DNA from: Caballeronia sp. dw_19
GTDB lineage: Bacteria; Pseudomonadota; Gammaproteobacteria; Burkholderiales; Burkholderiaceae
Direction of reading: 5' to 3'
Length of the DNA stretch: 64,000 nt
Assembly (NCBI RefSeq): GCF_018449515.1
Contig: NZ_JAAVUQ010000039.1
Location: 1-64,000, forward strand
Below are positions 8,554-17,764 of the stretch, in pieces. The position numbers were made by a program, and so were the translations under genes. Numbering within the stretch: the first letter of the stretch is position 1; every line of letters begins with the position of its first letter. A model generated the notes under the pieces. That model made no database searches and had not been told where the DNA came from. It worked only from the letters and a program-made list of their open reading frames with translations.

Positions 8554-9810
8554 ATGGGTTACCAACAAGGTTTATCGGGTTTGTCGGGCGCGTCGAACGA
8601 TCTCGACGTGATCGGCAACAACATTGCCAACGCGAACACCGTCGGCTTCAAGCAAGGCCAGGCGCAATTCGCCGATATGTACGCGAATTCGGTGGCCACC
8701 TCGGTGAACAACCAGATCGGCATCGGCACGCAGATGTCGCAAGTGCAGCAGCAGTTCGGCCAGGGCACGATCACCACGACCAGCCAGGCGCTGGATGTCG
8801 CGATCAACGGCAATGGCTTCTTCCAGATGTCGAGTAACGGCGCGAACGTGTACTCGCGCAACGGCGTGTTCAACCTCGCGTCCAACGGCACGATCGTCAA
8901 CGCCGCCGGCCAGACGCTGATGGGCTATGCCGCCAATGCGCAGGGCGTGATCAACAGCTCGGGCACCGTGCCGCTGGTCGTGCCGAATTCGAACCTGCCG
9001 CCGTCGGCCACCCAGAACGTGAGTTTTCAGTTCAACCTGAATTCGCAGCAGGCCCTCCCGACCCAGACGCCGTTCGATCCCACCAACGCGAATACCTATA
9101 GCGCCACCAGCCAGATCAACGTCAACGACACGCTCGGCGGCACGCATCCGGTCAACGTGTTCTTCGTCAAGCAGGCGACGGGTTCATGGGAAGCGTATGC
9201 GACCACCGGCGCAGACAACACCCCCGTCACGGGCACGTCGACCGGCGTGGCCGGCGATCTGGGCCAGGTCTCGTTCGACCAGTCGGGCAACCTGATCCCG
9301 ACGCCGCCCGCCACCAGCATTACGCCGTTCTCCTTTGCGATTCCCGATGGCGCGTCCAACACCGGCGGCGTGCAGACCATGTCGATGTCATTCGCCGGCA
9401 CGACCCAGTACGGCGCCACAACCGGCCTCGTGAGCAGTAGCCAGGACGGCTATTCGTCGAGCGAACTGGCGGGCTTTTCGGTCGGCCCGGACGGCACGCT
9501 GACGGGCACATACACGAACGGCAAGACGCAGGCGCTCGGTCAGATCGCACTGGCAACGTTCGCCAACCAGAATGGCTTGCAGGACCTTGGCGGCAACAAC
9601 TTCCAGCAGACCGCGGCTTCGGGCCTCGCGCAGGTGTCGGTGCCGGGTTCGACCAACCACGGCTCGCTGCAAGGCGGCGCGGTGGAAAACTCGAACGTCG
9701 ACCTGACCAGCTCGCTCGTGGACCTGATCACGGCGCAGCGCAATTACCAGGCGAACGCGCAGACGATCAAGACCCAGCAAACCGTCGACCAGACGCTCAT
9801 CAACCTGTAA
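8554..9810 (+). CDS. flgE: Flagellar hook protein FlgE
   Basis: FlgE polymerises into the hook, the universal joint outside the cell. The 418-residue product has the N-terminal GLSGLSGASNDLDVIGNNIA and C-terminal SLVDLITAQRNYQANAQTI helices that form the inner core, enclosing a variable Thr/Gly/Asn-rich central domain. GGAG precedes the ATG. Length is normal for a beta-proteobacterial hook protein. Confidence 0.97.
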   Translation: MGYQQGLSGLSGASNDLDVIGNNIANANTVGFKQGQAQFADMYANSVATSVNNQIGIGTQMSQVQQQFGQGTITTTSQALDVAINGNGFFQMSSNGANVYSRNGVFNLASNGTIVNAAGQTLMGYAANAQGVINSSGTVPLVVPNSNLPPSATQNVSFQFNLNSQQALPTQTPFDPTNANTYSATSQINVNDTLGGTHPVNVFFVKQATGSWEAYATTGADNTPVTGTSTGVAGDLGQVSFDQSGNLIPTPPATSITPFSFAIPDGASNTGGVQTMSMSFAGTTQYGATTGLVSSSQDGYSSSELAGFSVGPDGTLTGTYTNGKTQALGQIALATFANQNGLQDLGGNNFQQTAASGLAQVSVPGSTNHGSLQGGAVENSNVDLTSSLVDLITAQRNYQANAQTIKTQQTVDQTLINL

Positions 9811-9843
9811 GAGCCGCCCACGCCGCGCACGAGAGAGTCATAA

Positions 9844-10599
9844 ATGGACCGTCTGATCTACACCGCGATGAGCGGCGCCGCGCAGGCGCTCGAGCAGCAG
9901 AGCGTCACGGCGAACAACCTCGCGAATGCATCGACGACGGGATTTCGTGCGCAGCTTTCCGCGTTTCGACAGGTGCCGATGAACTTCGAGAACAGCGCGT
10001 CGGGCGACCCGACCACGCGCACTTTCGTGCTGTCGTCCACGCCGACCGCCGATTACACGCCCGGTCCGATCCAGCAGACCGGCAATCCTCTCGATGTCGC
10101 TGTCCAGGGTCCGGGCTGGCTGTCGGTGCAAACCGACGACGGCAGCGAGGCGTACACGCGCGCCGGCAATCTCCATGTCGATGCCAACGGCCAGTTGGTC
10201 ACGGCGACCAACCTGCCGGTGATCGGCAACAGCGGTCCGATGTCGATTCCGCCGGGCGCGGAGGTCACCATCGGCAAGGACGGGACGGTGACTGCGCTGA
10301 TGCCGGGAGATCCGCCGACATCGATCGCAATAGTCGACCAATTGAAGCTCGTCAATCCCGATTCGGCGACTCTGACGCGCGGCGACGACGGCCTGTTCCG
10401 CACCGCCGACAACCAGCCCGCCGACGCCGATCCGACGGTGACGGTGGCGCCCGCGTCGCTTGAGGGCAGCAATGTGAATGCGGTGGCCGCGATGGTCGAC
10501 ATGATCACCAACGCCCGCCAGTTCCAGATGCAGACCAAGTTGCTCGAATCGGCCAGCACGAACGACCAGGCGGCTGACAAGCTGCTCGACTTCAGTTAA
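9844..10599 (+). CDS. flgF: Flagellar basal-body rod protein FlgF
   Basis: FlgF is a proximal rod protein that joins the FlgB/C section to FlgG. The 251-residue product opens MDRLIYTAMSGAAQALEQQ and carries the rod motif TANNLANASTTGFR and the terminal helix AMVDMITNARQFQMQTKLL. The upstream ribosome site is weak (GAGAGAG). It is distinguished from flgG by its order and by the more divergent core. Confidence 0.96.
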   Translation: MDRLIYTAMSGAAQALEQQSVTANNLANASTTGFRAQLSAFRQVPMNFENSASGDPTTRTFVLSSTPTADYTPGPIQQTGNPLDVAVQGPGWLSVQTDDGSEAYTRAGNLHVDANGQLVTATNLPVIGNSGPMSIPPGAEVTIGKDGTVTALMPGDPPTSIAIVDQLKLVNPDSATLTRGDDGLFRTADNQPADADPTVTVAPASLEGSNVNAVAAMVDMITNARQFQMQTKLLESASTNDQAADKLLDFS

Positions 10600-10622
10600 T
10601 CCGCAGTACCAGGATAAAAGAC

Positions 10623-11411
10623 ATGAACCGCTCTCTTTACATCGCCGCAACCGGCATGAACGCGCAGCAGTCGCAGATGGACGTGATTTCGAACAATCTC
10701 GCCAACGTCAGCACGAACGGCTTCAAGGGCTCGCGCGCGGTGTTCGAGGACTTGCTGTACCAGACCGTCCGCCAGCCGGGCGCGAATTCCACGCAACAGA
10801 CCGAACTGGCGTCGGGCAGCCAGATCGGCACCGGTGTGCAGCAGGTCGCAACTGAACGTCTCTACACGCAGGGCAACCTGTCGCAGACCGGCAATTCGAA
10901 GGACGTCGCCATCAACGGCAACGGCTTTTTCCAGGTGACGATGCCCGACGGCACGACCGCCTACACCCGCGACGGCTCGTTCCAGACCAATGCGCAAGGC
11001 CAGCTCGTGACGTCGAGCGGGTATCAGGTGACCCCGGCCATCACGATCCCCACGACCGCGACTGGCATCACCATCGGCTCGGACGGCACGGTCACGGTGA
11101 CGCAGCAGGGCAATGCGGCCAACACAACCGTCGGCCAGTTGCAGCTCGCGACCTTCGTCAACCCGGCCGGCCTCGACGCGCGCGGTGAAAATCTGTTCGC
11201 GGAAACGGCTTCGTCCGGTAATGCGAACGTCGTCACGCCGGGTTTGAACGGCGCGGGACAGTTGCAGCAGGGGTACGTGGAAGCGTCGAATGTGAACGTG
11301 GTCCAGGAACTGGTGAACATGATCCAGACCCAGCGCGCCTATGAAATCAACAGCAAGGCCGTGACCACGTCGGACCAGATGCTGCAGACGCTGAGCCAGA
11401 TGCAGGTTTAA
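10623..11411 (+). CDS. flgG: Flagellar distal rod protein FlgG
   Basis: FlgG forms the distal rod that passes through the P and L rings. The 262-residue product has the highly conserved start MNRSLYIAATGMNAQQSQMD, the motif ISNNLANVSTNGFKG and the C-terminal NVVQELVNMIQTQRAYEINS. It is tightly packed after flgF (23 bp) and has the usual length. Confidence 0.98.
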   Translation: MNRSLYIAATGMNAQQSQMDVISNNLANVSTNGFKGSRAVFEDLLYQTVRQPGANSTQQTELASGSQIGTGVQQVATERLYTQGNLSQTGNSKDVAINGNGFFQVTMPDGTTAYTRDGSFQTNAQGQLVTSSGYQVTPAITIPTTATGITIGSDGTVTVTQQGNAANTTVGQLQLATFVNPAGLDARGENLFAETASSGNANVVTPGLNGAGQLQQGYVEASNVNVVQELVNMIQTQRAYEINSKAVTTSDQMLQTLSQMQV

Positions 11412-11462
11412 GTTGCACCAACCGCATCACCCGCAGCAGCGTAATTCCGAAGGATCACGAAG

Positions 11463-12146
11463 ATGTCATCACAATTTTCACGGACTCTCAGCGTATCGAT
11501 GGTCGCGCTGGTCGCCTTGGCGGCCTGCGCCCTCGTGCCCAAAGAGCCGATCACCCAGCAGCCGATGACCGCGCGCCCGCCGGCGCCGCCGCTCAATTCG
11601 GCATCGCCCGGCGCAATCTACAACGCGGGCTACGCGGGACGGCCGCTGTTCGAGGACCAGCGGCCGCGCAATACCGGGGACATCATCACCATCGTGATCG
11701 CCGAAAACGTCAACGCGACGAAGTCATCGGCAGCAAATGCGGCGCGCAACGCCAGCGAGGCGTTCGCCGTGCCGGTCACGCCGGGCATCTTCGGCGGGCT
11801 GTTCCACAACACCAATTTGAGCGCCAGCGGTTCCAACGGTTTCAACGGCGCAGGCGGCGCGAGCGCGGCCAATACCTTCAACGGCACGCTGACGGTTACC
11901 GTCACTGGCGTCCTGCCCAACGGCAACCTGGAAGTGAGCGGCGAGAAGCAGATGCTCATCAACCAGGGCAACGAATTCGTGCGCTTTTCGGGTGTCGTCA
12001 ATCCGACGACCATCTCCGGCACCAATACGGTCTTTTCCACCCAGGTGGCGGACGCGAAGATCGAATATTCGGCGAAGGGTTATATCGATGAATCGCAGCA
12101 GATGGGCTGGCTGCAGCGCTTCTTTCTCAACGTGGCGCCCTTCTGA
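11463..12146 (+). CDS. flgH: Flagellar L-ring lipoprotein FlgH
   Basis: FlgH makes the outer-membrane L ring. The 227-residue product has a lipoprotein signal peptide ending in the lipobox LAAC, with Cys22 as the lipidated residue, then the family blocks RPRNTGDIITIVIAENVNA, GNLEVSGEKQMLINQGNEF and the terminal YIDESQQMGWLQRFFLNV. It precedes flgI by 2 bp. Confidence 0.97.
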   Translation: MSSQFSRTLSVSMVALVALAACALVPKEPITQQPMTARPPAPPLNSASPGAIYNAGYAGRPLFEDQRPRNTGDIITIVIAENVNATKSSAANAARNASEAFAVPVTPGIFGGLFHNTNLSASGSNGFNGAGGASAANTFNGTLTVTVTGVLPNGNLEVSGEKQMLINQGNEFVRFSGVVNPTTISGTNTVFSTQVADAKIEYSAKGYIDESQQMGWLQRFFLNVAPF

Positions 12147-12148
12147 TC

Positions 12149-13279
12149 ATGAAACTCATTCCTCGCTTCGCTTTCATTGCGCTGGGGTTTGTTGCCGCGC
12201 TCGTTGCCGCACTTCCGCAGGCAGCTCAAGCGGAGCGCCTCAAGGACCTGGTTTCGTTCCAGGGCGTGCGTGACAATCCGCTGATTGGCTATGGCCTCGT
12301 GGTCGGGCTCGACGGCACCGGCGACCAGACCACCCAGACGCCGTTTACCACGCAAAGCTTGGTAAACATGCTCGGCAACCTCGGCATTACGCTGAATTCG
12401 TCGACCACCCAGAACATGCAGTTGAAGAACGTCGCCGCCGTGATGGTGACAGCCGTGCTGCCGCCGTTTTCGCGGCCGGGCGAAGCGATTGACGTGACGG
12501 TGTCGTCGCTCGGCAATGCCAAGAGCCTGCGCGGCGGCACGCTACTGATGGCGCCGCTCAAAGGCGCCGACGGCCAGGTCTACGCCATGGCGCAGGGCAA
12601 TCTCGCGGTCGGCGGCGCGGGCGCCAGCGCCAACGGCAGCCGGGTCCAGGTCAACCAGCTTGCGGTGGGCCGCATTCCGGGCGGCGCGTTGGTCGAACGG
12701 GCCGTGCCCGCGGCCGTGACGCAAGCCGGCGGCGTCATGACGATGGAACTGAACACGCTCGACTTCGACACCACGCAGAAGATCGTGGCGGCGGTGAACA
12801 ACGATTTCGGCATGGGCACGGCGATCGCGCTCGACGGCCGCACGATCCAGTTGCGCGCGCCGAGCGACCCATCGCAAGTGGTGTCGTTCATGGCGCAGCT
12901 GGAGAATATCGATGTCAGGCCGTCGCAGGCCGCGGCGAAGGTGATCGTCAATGCGCGCACGGGTTCTATCGTGATGAACCAGATGGTCACGCTGCAGAAC
13001 TGCGCGGTCGCGCATGGCAACTTGTCCGTGGTGATCAACACGCAGACCGCCGTGAGCCAGCCGGGCGCGTTCTCCAACGGTCAAACCGTGGCGGCGCGGC
13101 AATCAAGTATCCAGTTGAAGCAGGACACGGGCGCGCTCAAGTCGGTAGCGGCAAGCGCGACGCTCGCGGACGTGGTCAAGGCGTTGAATGCCCTCGGGGC
13201 GACGCCGGCGGATTTGATCTCGATTTTGCAATCGATGAAAGCGGCGGGTGCGTTGCGCGCCGATCTTGAAATTATTTAA
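12149..13279 (+). CDS. flgI: Flagellar P-ring protein FlgI
   Basis: FlgI forms the periplasmic P ring around the rod. The 376-residue product has a cleavable signal peptide (cut likely after AAQA near residue 28), then the family start ERLKDLVSFQGVRDNPLIGY and the GTGDQTTQTPFT block. It requires the chaperone FlgA encoded divergently at 4970-6454. Normal length and order. Confidence 0.98.
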   Translation: MKLIPRFAFIALGFVAALVAALPQAAQAERLKDLVSFQGVRDNPLIGYGLVVGLDGTGDQTTQTPFTTQSLVNMLGNLGITLNSSTTQNMQLKNVAAVMVTAVLPPFSRPGEAIDVTVSSLGNAKSLRGGTLLMAPLKGADGQVYAMAQGNLAVGGAGASANGSRVQVNQLAVGRIPGGALVERAVPAAVTQAGGVMTMELNTLDFDTTQKIVAAVNNDFGMGTAIALDGRTIQLRAPSDPSQVVSFMAQLENIDVRPSQAAAKVIVNARTGSIVMNQMVTLQNCAVAHGNLSVVINTQTAVSQPGAFSNGQTVAARQSSIQLKQDTGALKSVAASATLADVVKALNALGATPADLISILQSMKAAGALRADLEII

Positions 13280-13291
13280 AGGCGACAGGTC

Positions 13292-14317
13292 ATGAACGCG
13301 AACGGGACCGGTACGACAAGCAACGCGCTCGCAGCAATGAATACAACCGACACGGGGAGCGGCCTGGGTTCGTTGTCGAACCGGTTTGCGCTCGACGTGC
13401 AGGGCTTCGACGCCATGCGCGCCCAGGCCAACGCCGCGCCGCAACAGGGGTTGAAGGCCGCGGCCAAGCAGTTCGACGCCGTTTTCACGCAGATGATGCT
13501 CAAGAGCATGCGGGACGCCACGCCGTCGGACGGTCCCTTCGATTCGCACGACAGCGCGACTTTCACGTCGATGCTCGACCAGCAGCTTGCGCAAAACATG
13601 GGCGCGAAGGGCATTGGCGTAGCCGACATGATGCTCAAGCAACTGATGCGCAACGCCGGGGCCAGCGCGGGAACGCAGGCGGACGGCGCGGGCGCGAGCG
13701 GCGACACCAGCGCGAACGCCGGCAACATGGCTGCGATGAACGCGATGGCGAAGGCGTATGCGAACGCGGCGGGGTCGTCGACGGCTTCGTCGAAAGCATC
13801 GCTTGCCGGCAACGGCTACAGCGCCGACAGCGCGCTGACGCCGCCCGCGCGCGGTGTGGGCTCGGACAAGGTCGCCGCGTTCGTCGACCGTCTCGCCGCG
13901 CCGGCGCAGGCCGCCAGCTCGGCGACCGGGATTCCGGCGCGGTTTATCATCGGTCAGGCGGCGCTCGAGTCCGGCTGGGGCAAGCGCCAGATCAAGAACA
14001 CCGACGGCAGCTCGAGCCACAACGTGTTCGGCATCAAGGCGACCAGCGACTGGAGCGGCAAGACCACGAGCGCGGTGACCACGGAATACGTGAACGGCAA
14101 GCCGCAGAAAGTGGTGGAAAAATTCCGCTCCTACGACTCGTACGAGGACGCACTCACCGACTACGCCAGCGTGCTCAAGAGCAATCCGCGCTACGCGCCA
14201 GTCGTGGAAGCGTCGCGCGATGCCGCCGGTTTCGCGCACGGAATGCAGAAAGCGGGCTACGCAACCGACCCGCAATACGCTAAAAAGTTGATTTCGATCA
14301 TGCGGCACATTGCTTGA
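13292..14317 (+). CDS. flgJ: Flagellar rod-capping protein / peptidoglycan hydrolase FlgJ
   Basis: FlgJ caps the growing rod and locally opens peptidoglycan. The 341-residue product is bifunctional: an N-terminal rod-binding domain (around AAKQFDAVFTQMMLKSMRDA, residues about 50-125), a low-complexity Ala/Gly linker, then a glucosaminidase domain from about residue 190 with FIIGQAALESGWGKRQIK, whose Glu is the expected catalytic acid, and NVFGIKA. This two-domain form is typical of beta- and gamma-proteobacteria. Confidence 0.97.
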   Translation: MNANGTGTTSNALAAMNTTDTGSGLGSLSNRFALDVQGFDAMRAQANAAPQQGLKAAAKQFDAVFTQMMLKSMRDATPSDGPFDSHDSATFTSMLDQQLAQNMGAKGIGVADMMLKQLMRNAGASAGTQADGAGASGDTSANAGNMAAMNAMAKAYANAAGSSTASSKASLAGNGYSADSALTPPARGVGSDKVAAFVDRLAAPAQAASSATGIPARFIIGQAALESGWGKRQIKNTDGSSSHNVFGIKATSDWSGKTTSAVTTEYVNGKPQKVVEKFRSYDSYEDALTDYASVLKSNPRYAPVVEASRDAAGFAHGMQKAGYATDPQYAKKLISIMRHIA

Positions 14318-14597
14318 TGGGTGCGGACTGAGTGCGAACTGGCGCACCTTTTGCAGCATCTAATATAAGTGGACGAAACGTATTACGAGTAAGGTGTGAA
14401 AAGCGACGGGGCCAATGTCGCAATAAAAGACGATGCAGGCTGACGGCGAGGAACGGGTGCATGGTGCGCCCGGACGGCAGTCGGCCGGGACGCATCGAAA
14501 TGGAGAGAGAACGTGCTGGTTCGTTTCGATTTGCGCGCTTTGCGAACGTTTTCGGCCGCCGGATACGAGATTAGGAAAGTTTTTTTACAGCCAACCC

Positions 14598-14624
14598 TAA
14601 ATATTCGATCCCGGTTGCCGCTAA
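14598..14624 (+). promoter_or_regulatory. FliA (sigma-28) promoter of ycgR
   Basis: TAAA, a 15-nt spacer, then GCCGCTAA: one mismatch to the consensus TAAA-N15-GCCGATAA. It lies 68 nt before the GTG start of the PilZ-domain gene and places that gene in the late flagellar class. Confidence 0.82.
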
Positions 14625-14640
14625 ATGAAACATCGAAGTG

Positions 14641-14659
14641 CCGGACCCACCGGGTCCGG
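14641..14659 (+). other. Perfect hairpin in the ycgR leader
   Basis: CCGGACCC and GGGTCCGG form an 8-bp GC-rich stem with a 3-nt loop, starting about 10 nt after the predicted transcription start and about 33 nt before the start codon. There is no U-tract, so it is not a terminator. A role in mRNA stability or translation control is inference. Confidence 0.6.
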
Positions 14660-14691
14660 TTGGACGCTCGAACTGTCTCGGGGATCGTGAC

Positions 14692-15477
14692 GTGAGCGAG
14701 CAAACGAACACGGCAAGCACCATGAACATGAATCCGCCAAACGGTTCCGACATCGCAGACGACGAGTCCGACCTTCCCGATTTCGGCCGGCGCAACCCGC
14801 TGGAAATCGGCGTCTCCCTGCGCAACCTCGTTAATCGAGCCGATTTTCTGACCGTCGGTCACGGCACGGGGCAGATCGTTACCCGCCTGCTCGACGTGAA
14901 TCCGGCGGGGCGCACCTTTGTCTTCGATTGGGGTGGCATCCCCGAGCAGAACCAGGCCATGCTGCGCACGGAAAACCTGATGTTCCACGCGAGTCCCGAC
15001 GGCATCCGTGTTGAATTCGCCACCGGCACGCCGCGTGAAATCGCCTTCGAAGGGCGCCCGGCGTTTGAAGCGGATTTTCCGCCGGTGTTGTTCTACATGC
15101 AGCGGCGCGAGTATTTCCGCGTGGAAGCGCCCGTGCTCGATCCGTACATCTGCAGCGGCGAACTGCCGAGTGGCGAGCGTTTTCGCTTTGAGGTGAACGA
15201 CCTCTCGCTGGGCGGCGTTGCGCTGCGGACCATGGACGAGCGGGTTGCATCGATGGAAGTCGGCTTGATCCTGCATTCCGTGGAACTGCACTTCAGCAAC
15301 CCGGGTAAAGTGGTCCTCGACCTGCAGCTGATGTCGAACCGGCAGACCGTGAATACACGGGGCGATCTGCGTTATACGCTCGGTTTCAAGTTCATGAGCT
15401 TGCCGGGGTCAGCCGAAAACACGCTGCAGCGCCTGATTACCCAACTCGAGATGAAACGCCGGTCGCTCGCGCGGTAA
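14692..15477 (+). CDS. ycgR: YcgR-type flagellar brake protein (PilZ domain, c-di-GMP sensor)
   Basis: YcgR proteins bind cyclic di-GMP and slow the flagellar motor. The 261-residue product has an N-terminal YcgR domain (NPLEIGVSLRNLVNRADF to about residue 110) and a C-terminal PilZ domain with the c-di-GMP motif R-x3-R in QRREYFRVEAP and the second motif NDLSLGG. Both signature motifs are intact. The GTG start is chosen for GGGGA seven bases upstream; an ATG ten codons later has no ribosome site. It lies between flgJ and flgK with its own FliA-type promoter, linking second-messenger control to late flagellar expression. Confidence 0.9.
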   Translation: MSEQTNTASTMNMNPPNGSDIADDESDLPDFGRRNPLEIGVSLRNLVNRADFLTVGHGTGQIVTRLLDVNPAGRTFVFDWGGIPEQNQAMLRTENLMFHASPDGIRVEFATGTPREIAFEGRPAFEADFPPVLFYMQRREYFRVEAPVLDPYICSGELPSGERFRFEVNDLSLGGVALRTMDERVASMEVGLILHSVELHFSNPGKVVLDLQLMSNRQTVNTRGDLRYTLGFKFMSLPGSAENTLQRLITQLEMKRRSLAR

Positions 15478-15801
15478 CTTTGATACGGCGGCGAGCCCCG
15501 TGCTCGCTGCGCCCGCGCTTCAACGCTTCTTCAGTACTCCGTCCATCCGGCGAACTGACGCCCAATCTCCTCGCTGCTTCACCAATTGCCCCGATCCACG
15601 CCGTTGAATAATCCGTCATGGCGCAGTGCGCGCACGGATTTCATCGGGGCTTGAGCCGGACGGCGCCCACTTTGCGATGAAATTCACCCGCGCTCCGATT
15701 CACCGCGCCGGGATTCAACTTTTTCTGCAATCGGCCGATATACACCAGTTGTCGTCAAACAGCGGCGGCCCGGGCTTCGTGCCTTTACCAGGATTCCTTG
15801 C
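15478..15801 (+). promoter_or_regulatory. Intergenic region ycgR-flgK
   Basis: A 324-bp gap. The only feature recognised is the FliA-type promoter at 15715-15741; no clear terminator for ycgR and no gene are visible. Confidence 0.5.
15715..15741 (+). promoter_or_regulatory. FliA (sigma-28) promoter of flgKL
   Basis: TCAA, 15 nt, then GCCGATAT: one mismatch in each box against TAAA-N15-GCCGATAA. It ends 60 bp upstream of flgK, a late gene, as expected. Confidence 0.75.
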
Positions 15802-17754
15802 ATGTCCCTATTCGATATCGGCGTCAGTGGTCTTAATGCAGCCCAATGGGGTCTGACGACCACCGGACAGAACATCAGCAACGCCGCAACTCCCGGTTAC
15901 ACCCTGGAGAAGCCGGTGTACCAGGAAGCGTCGGGGCAATACACGACCTCGGGTTATCTCGGCTCCGGCGTCAATACGGCGACCGTCGCGCGTTCATATA
16001 GCTCGTTCCTGACCACGCAGCTCAATAACGCGCAGTCCAACAGCAGTTCGCTGAACACCTACTACTCGATGTTGTCGCAGTTGAACAACCTCGTGGGCGA
16101 TCCGACCACGGGTATTGGCGCCGGCATGACGAGCTATTTCACCGGCTTGCAGTCGGTGGCGAACAGTTCCGCCACGACGTCGACGCGCCAGTCGCTGATG
16201 AGCGCCGGGCAATCGCTCGTCAACCAGATGAACGCCGCCGCCGCGAACTACAACCAGCTCCGCTCCGGCGTTAACCAGTCGCTCACCAGCGCGGTCACGC
16301 AGATCAACAGCTACACCAACCAGATCGCCACGCTGAACGGCCAGATTGCGTCCGCGAGCGCACAGGGGCAGCCGCCGAACCAGTTGCTCGATGCACGGGA
16401 TCAGGCGGTATCGAACCTGAGCCAGTTGACGAACGTGCAGGTCACCACCGTCAACGGCGCATACAACGTGTCGATCGGCACCGGTCAGCCGCTGGTCTCG
16501 GGTACCACGGCGTATCAGCTGCAGGCGGTGACGTCGGCGTCCGACCCGAGCGAGTTGTCGATCGCGTATGCATCGCCGAACGGCTCGCCGCAGACGCCCG
16601 CGCAAACGCAATATCTGCCGGACTCTACCTTCGGCGGCGGTACGGTAGGCGGATTGCTCGCGTTCCGCAGTCAGTCGCTCGATCCCGCGCAAGCCCAGCT
16701 TGGTTCGCTCGCGACCAGTTTCGCCGCTCAACTGAACCAGCAAAACGCGCTGGGCGTGGACCTGAACGGCAATCCCGGCACCGCGCTGTTCTCGACCGGC
16801 AGCCCGGTCATTTATGCGAATGCGCGCAATACGGGCAGTGCTCAGCTAAGCGTATCGATTGCAAATCCGACCCAGCCGCCGAGCAGCAACTACACGCTCT
16901 CCTACAACGGCACGAACTACACGCTCACCGACAGCGCAAGCGGCGCGTCGCTCGGCACCATCACACCCGATCCGACGACCGGCGCGGTCAGCGGCACGAT
17001 TGCGGGCCTGAATATCTCGGTGGCCAGCGGCACCATGAAGGCCGGCGATTCGTTCAACATCCAGCCGACGAGCGGCGCGCTCGCCGCCTTCTCGCTGGTG
17101 ACCACGAACCCGACCGCAATTGCGGCGGCGTCCCCGGCGGTGGCATCGGCGGGAGCGAGTAACGCTGGCACCGCGAACATCTCGGCGGCGACGGTGACCG
17201 CGGGTTATTCGATCCCGAGCGCCATGACGCTGACGTACAACGCGACCACCCAGCAGATGACGTCAAACCTGCAGGTCACGTTGCCGGACGGCACGACGGT
17301 TGGGGCGGGCGTGCCGTTCGCCTACGACCCTGCCCAGGGTCTCACCATATCCAACGGCACGAACGTCAGCGCAACGATCACCGGCACGCCGGCAAACGGC
17401 GATACCTTCACCATCGGCGCGAACAAGGGCGGCAGCAGCGACGGCAGCAACGCACTCGCGATGGCGAATCTGGGGTCGGCGAAGTCGCTGAACGGCGGCA
17501 CGGATTCGTTGACGAGCGCGTATGCGAACTACGTCAACCAGATCGGCAACCAGACCAACAATCTGGAGAGTTCGAGTACGTCGGCGACCGCCGTGCTCAC
17601 GCAGGCGACGTCGGCGCAGCAGTCGGTGTCGGGCGTGAACCTGAATGAAGAGGCCGCCAACCTGATTCAGTACCAGCAGTTGTACCAGGCCAACAGCAAG
17701 GTCATCCAGACCGCCTCCACGCTGTTCACGACGCTGCTCGGCATTTTCAACTGA
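15802..17754 (+). CDS. flgK: Hook-filament junction protein FlgK (HAP1)
   Basis: FlgK forms the first junction layer between hook and filament. The 650-residue product opens MSLFDIGVSGLNAAQWGLTT, has the QNISNAATPGY motif, and closes with the conserved EEAANLIQYQQLYQANSKVI helix. The central part (about residues 340-560) is an expanded Ser/Thr/Gly-rich surface domain, which explains why it is longer than the enterobacterial protein. Its export chaperone is FlgN (3846-4289). It forms a transcription unit with flgL. Confidence 0.96.
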   Translation: MSLFDIGVSGLNAAQWGLTTTGQNISNAATPGYTLEKPVYQEASGQYTTSGYLGSGVNTATVARSYSSFLTTQLNNAQSNSSSLNTYYSMLSQLNNLVGDPTTGIGAGMTSYFTGLQSVANSSATTSTRQSLMSAGQSLVNQMNAAAANYNQLRSGVNQSLTSAVTQINSYTNQIATLNGQIASASAQGQPPNQLLDARDQAVSNLSQLTNVQVTTVNGAYNVSIGTGQPLVSGTTAYQLQAVTSASDPSELSIAYASPNGSPQTPAQTQYLPDSTFGGGTVGGLLAFRSQSLDPAQAQLGSLATSFAAQLNQQNALGVDLNGNPGTALFSTGSPVIYANARNTGSAQLSVSIANPTQPPSSNYTLSYNGTNYTLTDSASGASLGTITPDPTTGAVSGTIAGLNISVASGTMKAGDSFNIQPTSGALAAFSLVTTNPTAIAAASPAVASAGASNAGTANISAATVTAGYSIPSAMTLTYNATTQQMTSNLQVTLPDGTTVGAGVPFAYDPAQGLTISNGTNVSATITGTPANGDTFTIGANKGGSSDGSNALAMANLGSAKSLNGGTDSLTSAYANYVNQIGNQTNNLESSSTSATAVLTQATSAQQSVSGVNLNEEAANLIQYQQLYQANSKVIQTASTLFTTLLGIFN

Positions 17755-17764
17755 GGCTTTCACG

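Larger units (their letters stand above)
14318..14691 (+). promoter_or_regulatory. Intergenic region flgJ-ycgR with promoter and leader
   Basis: This 374-bp gap contains no convincing gene. Its 3' end holds the FliA promoter at 14598-14624 and a leader hairpin at 14641-14659, both listed separately. The rest shows no clear terminator for the flgB-J operon, so read-through into ycgR is possible. Confidence 0.5.
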
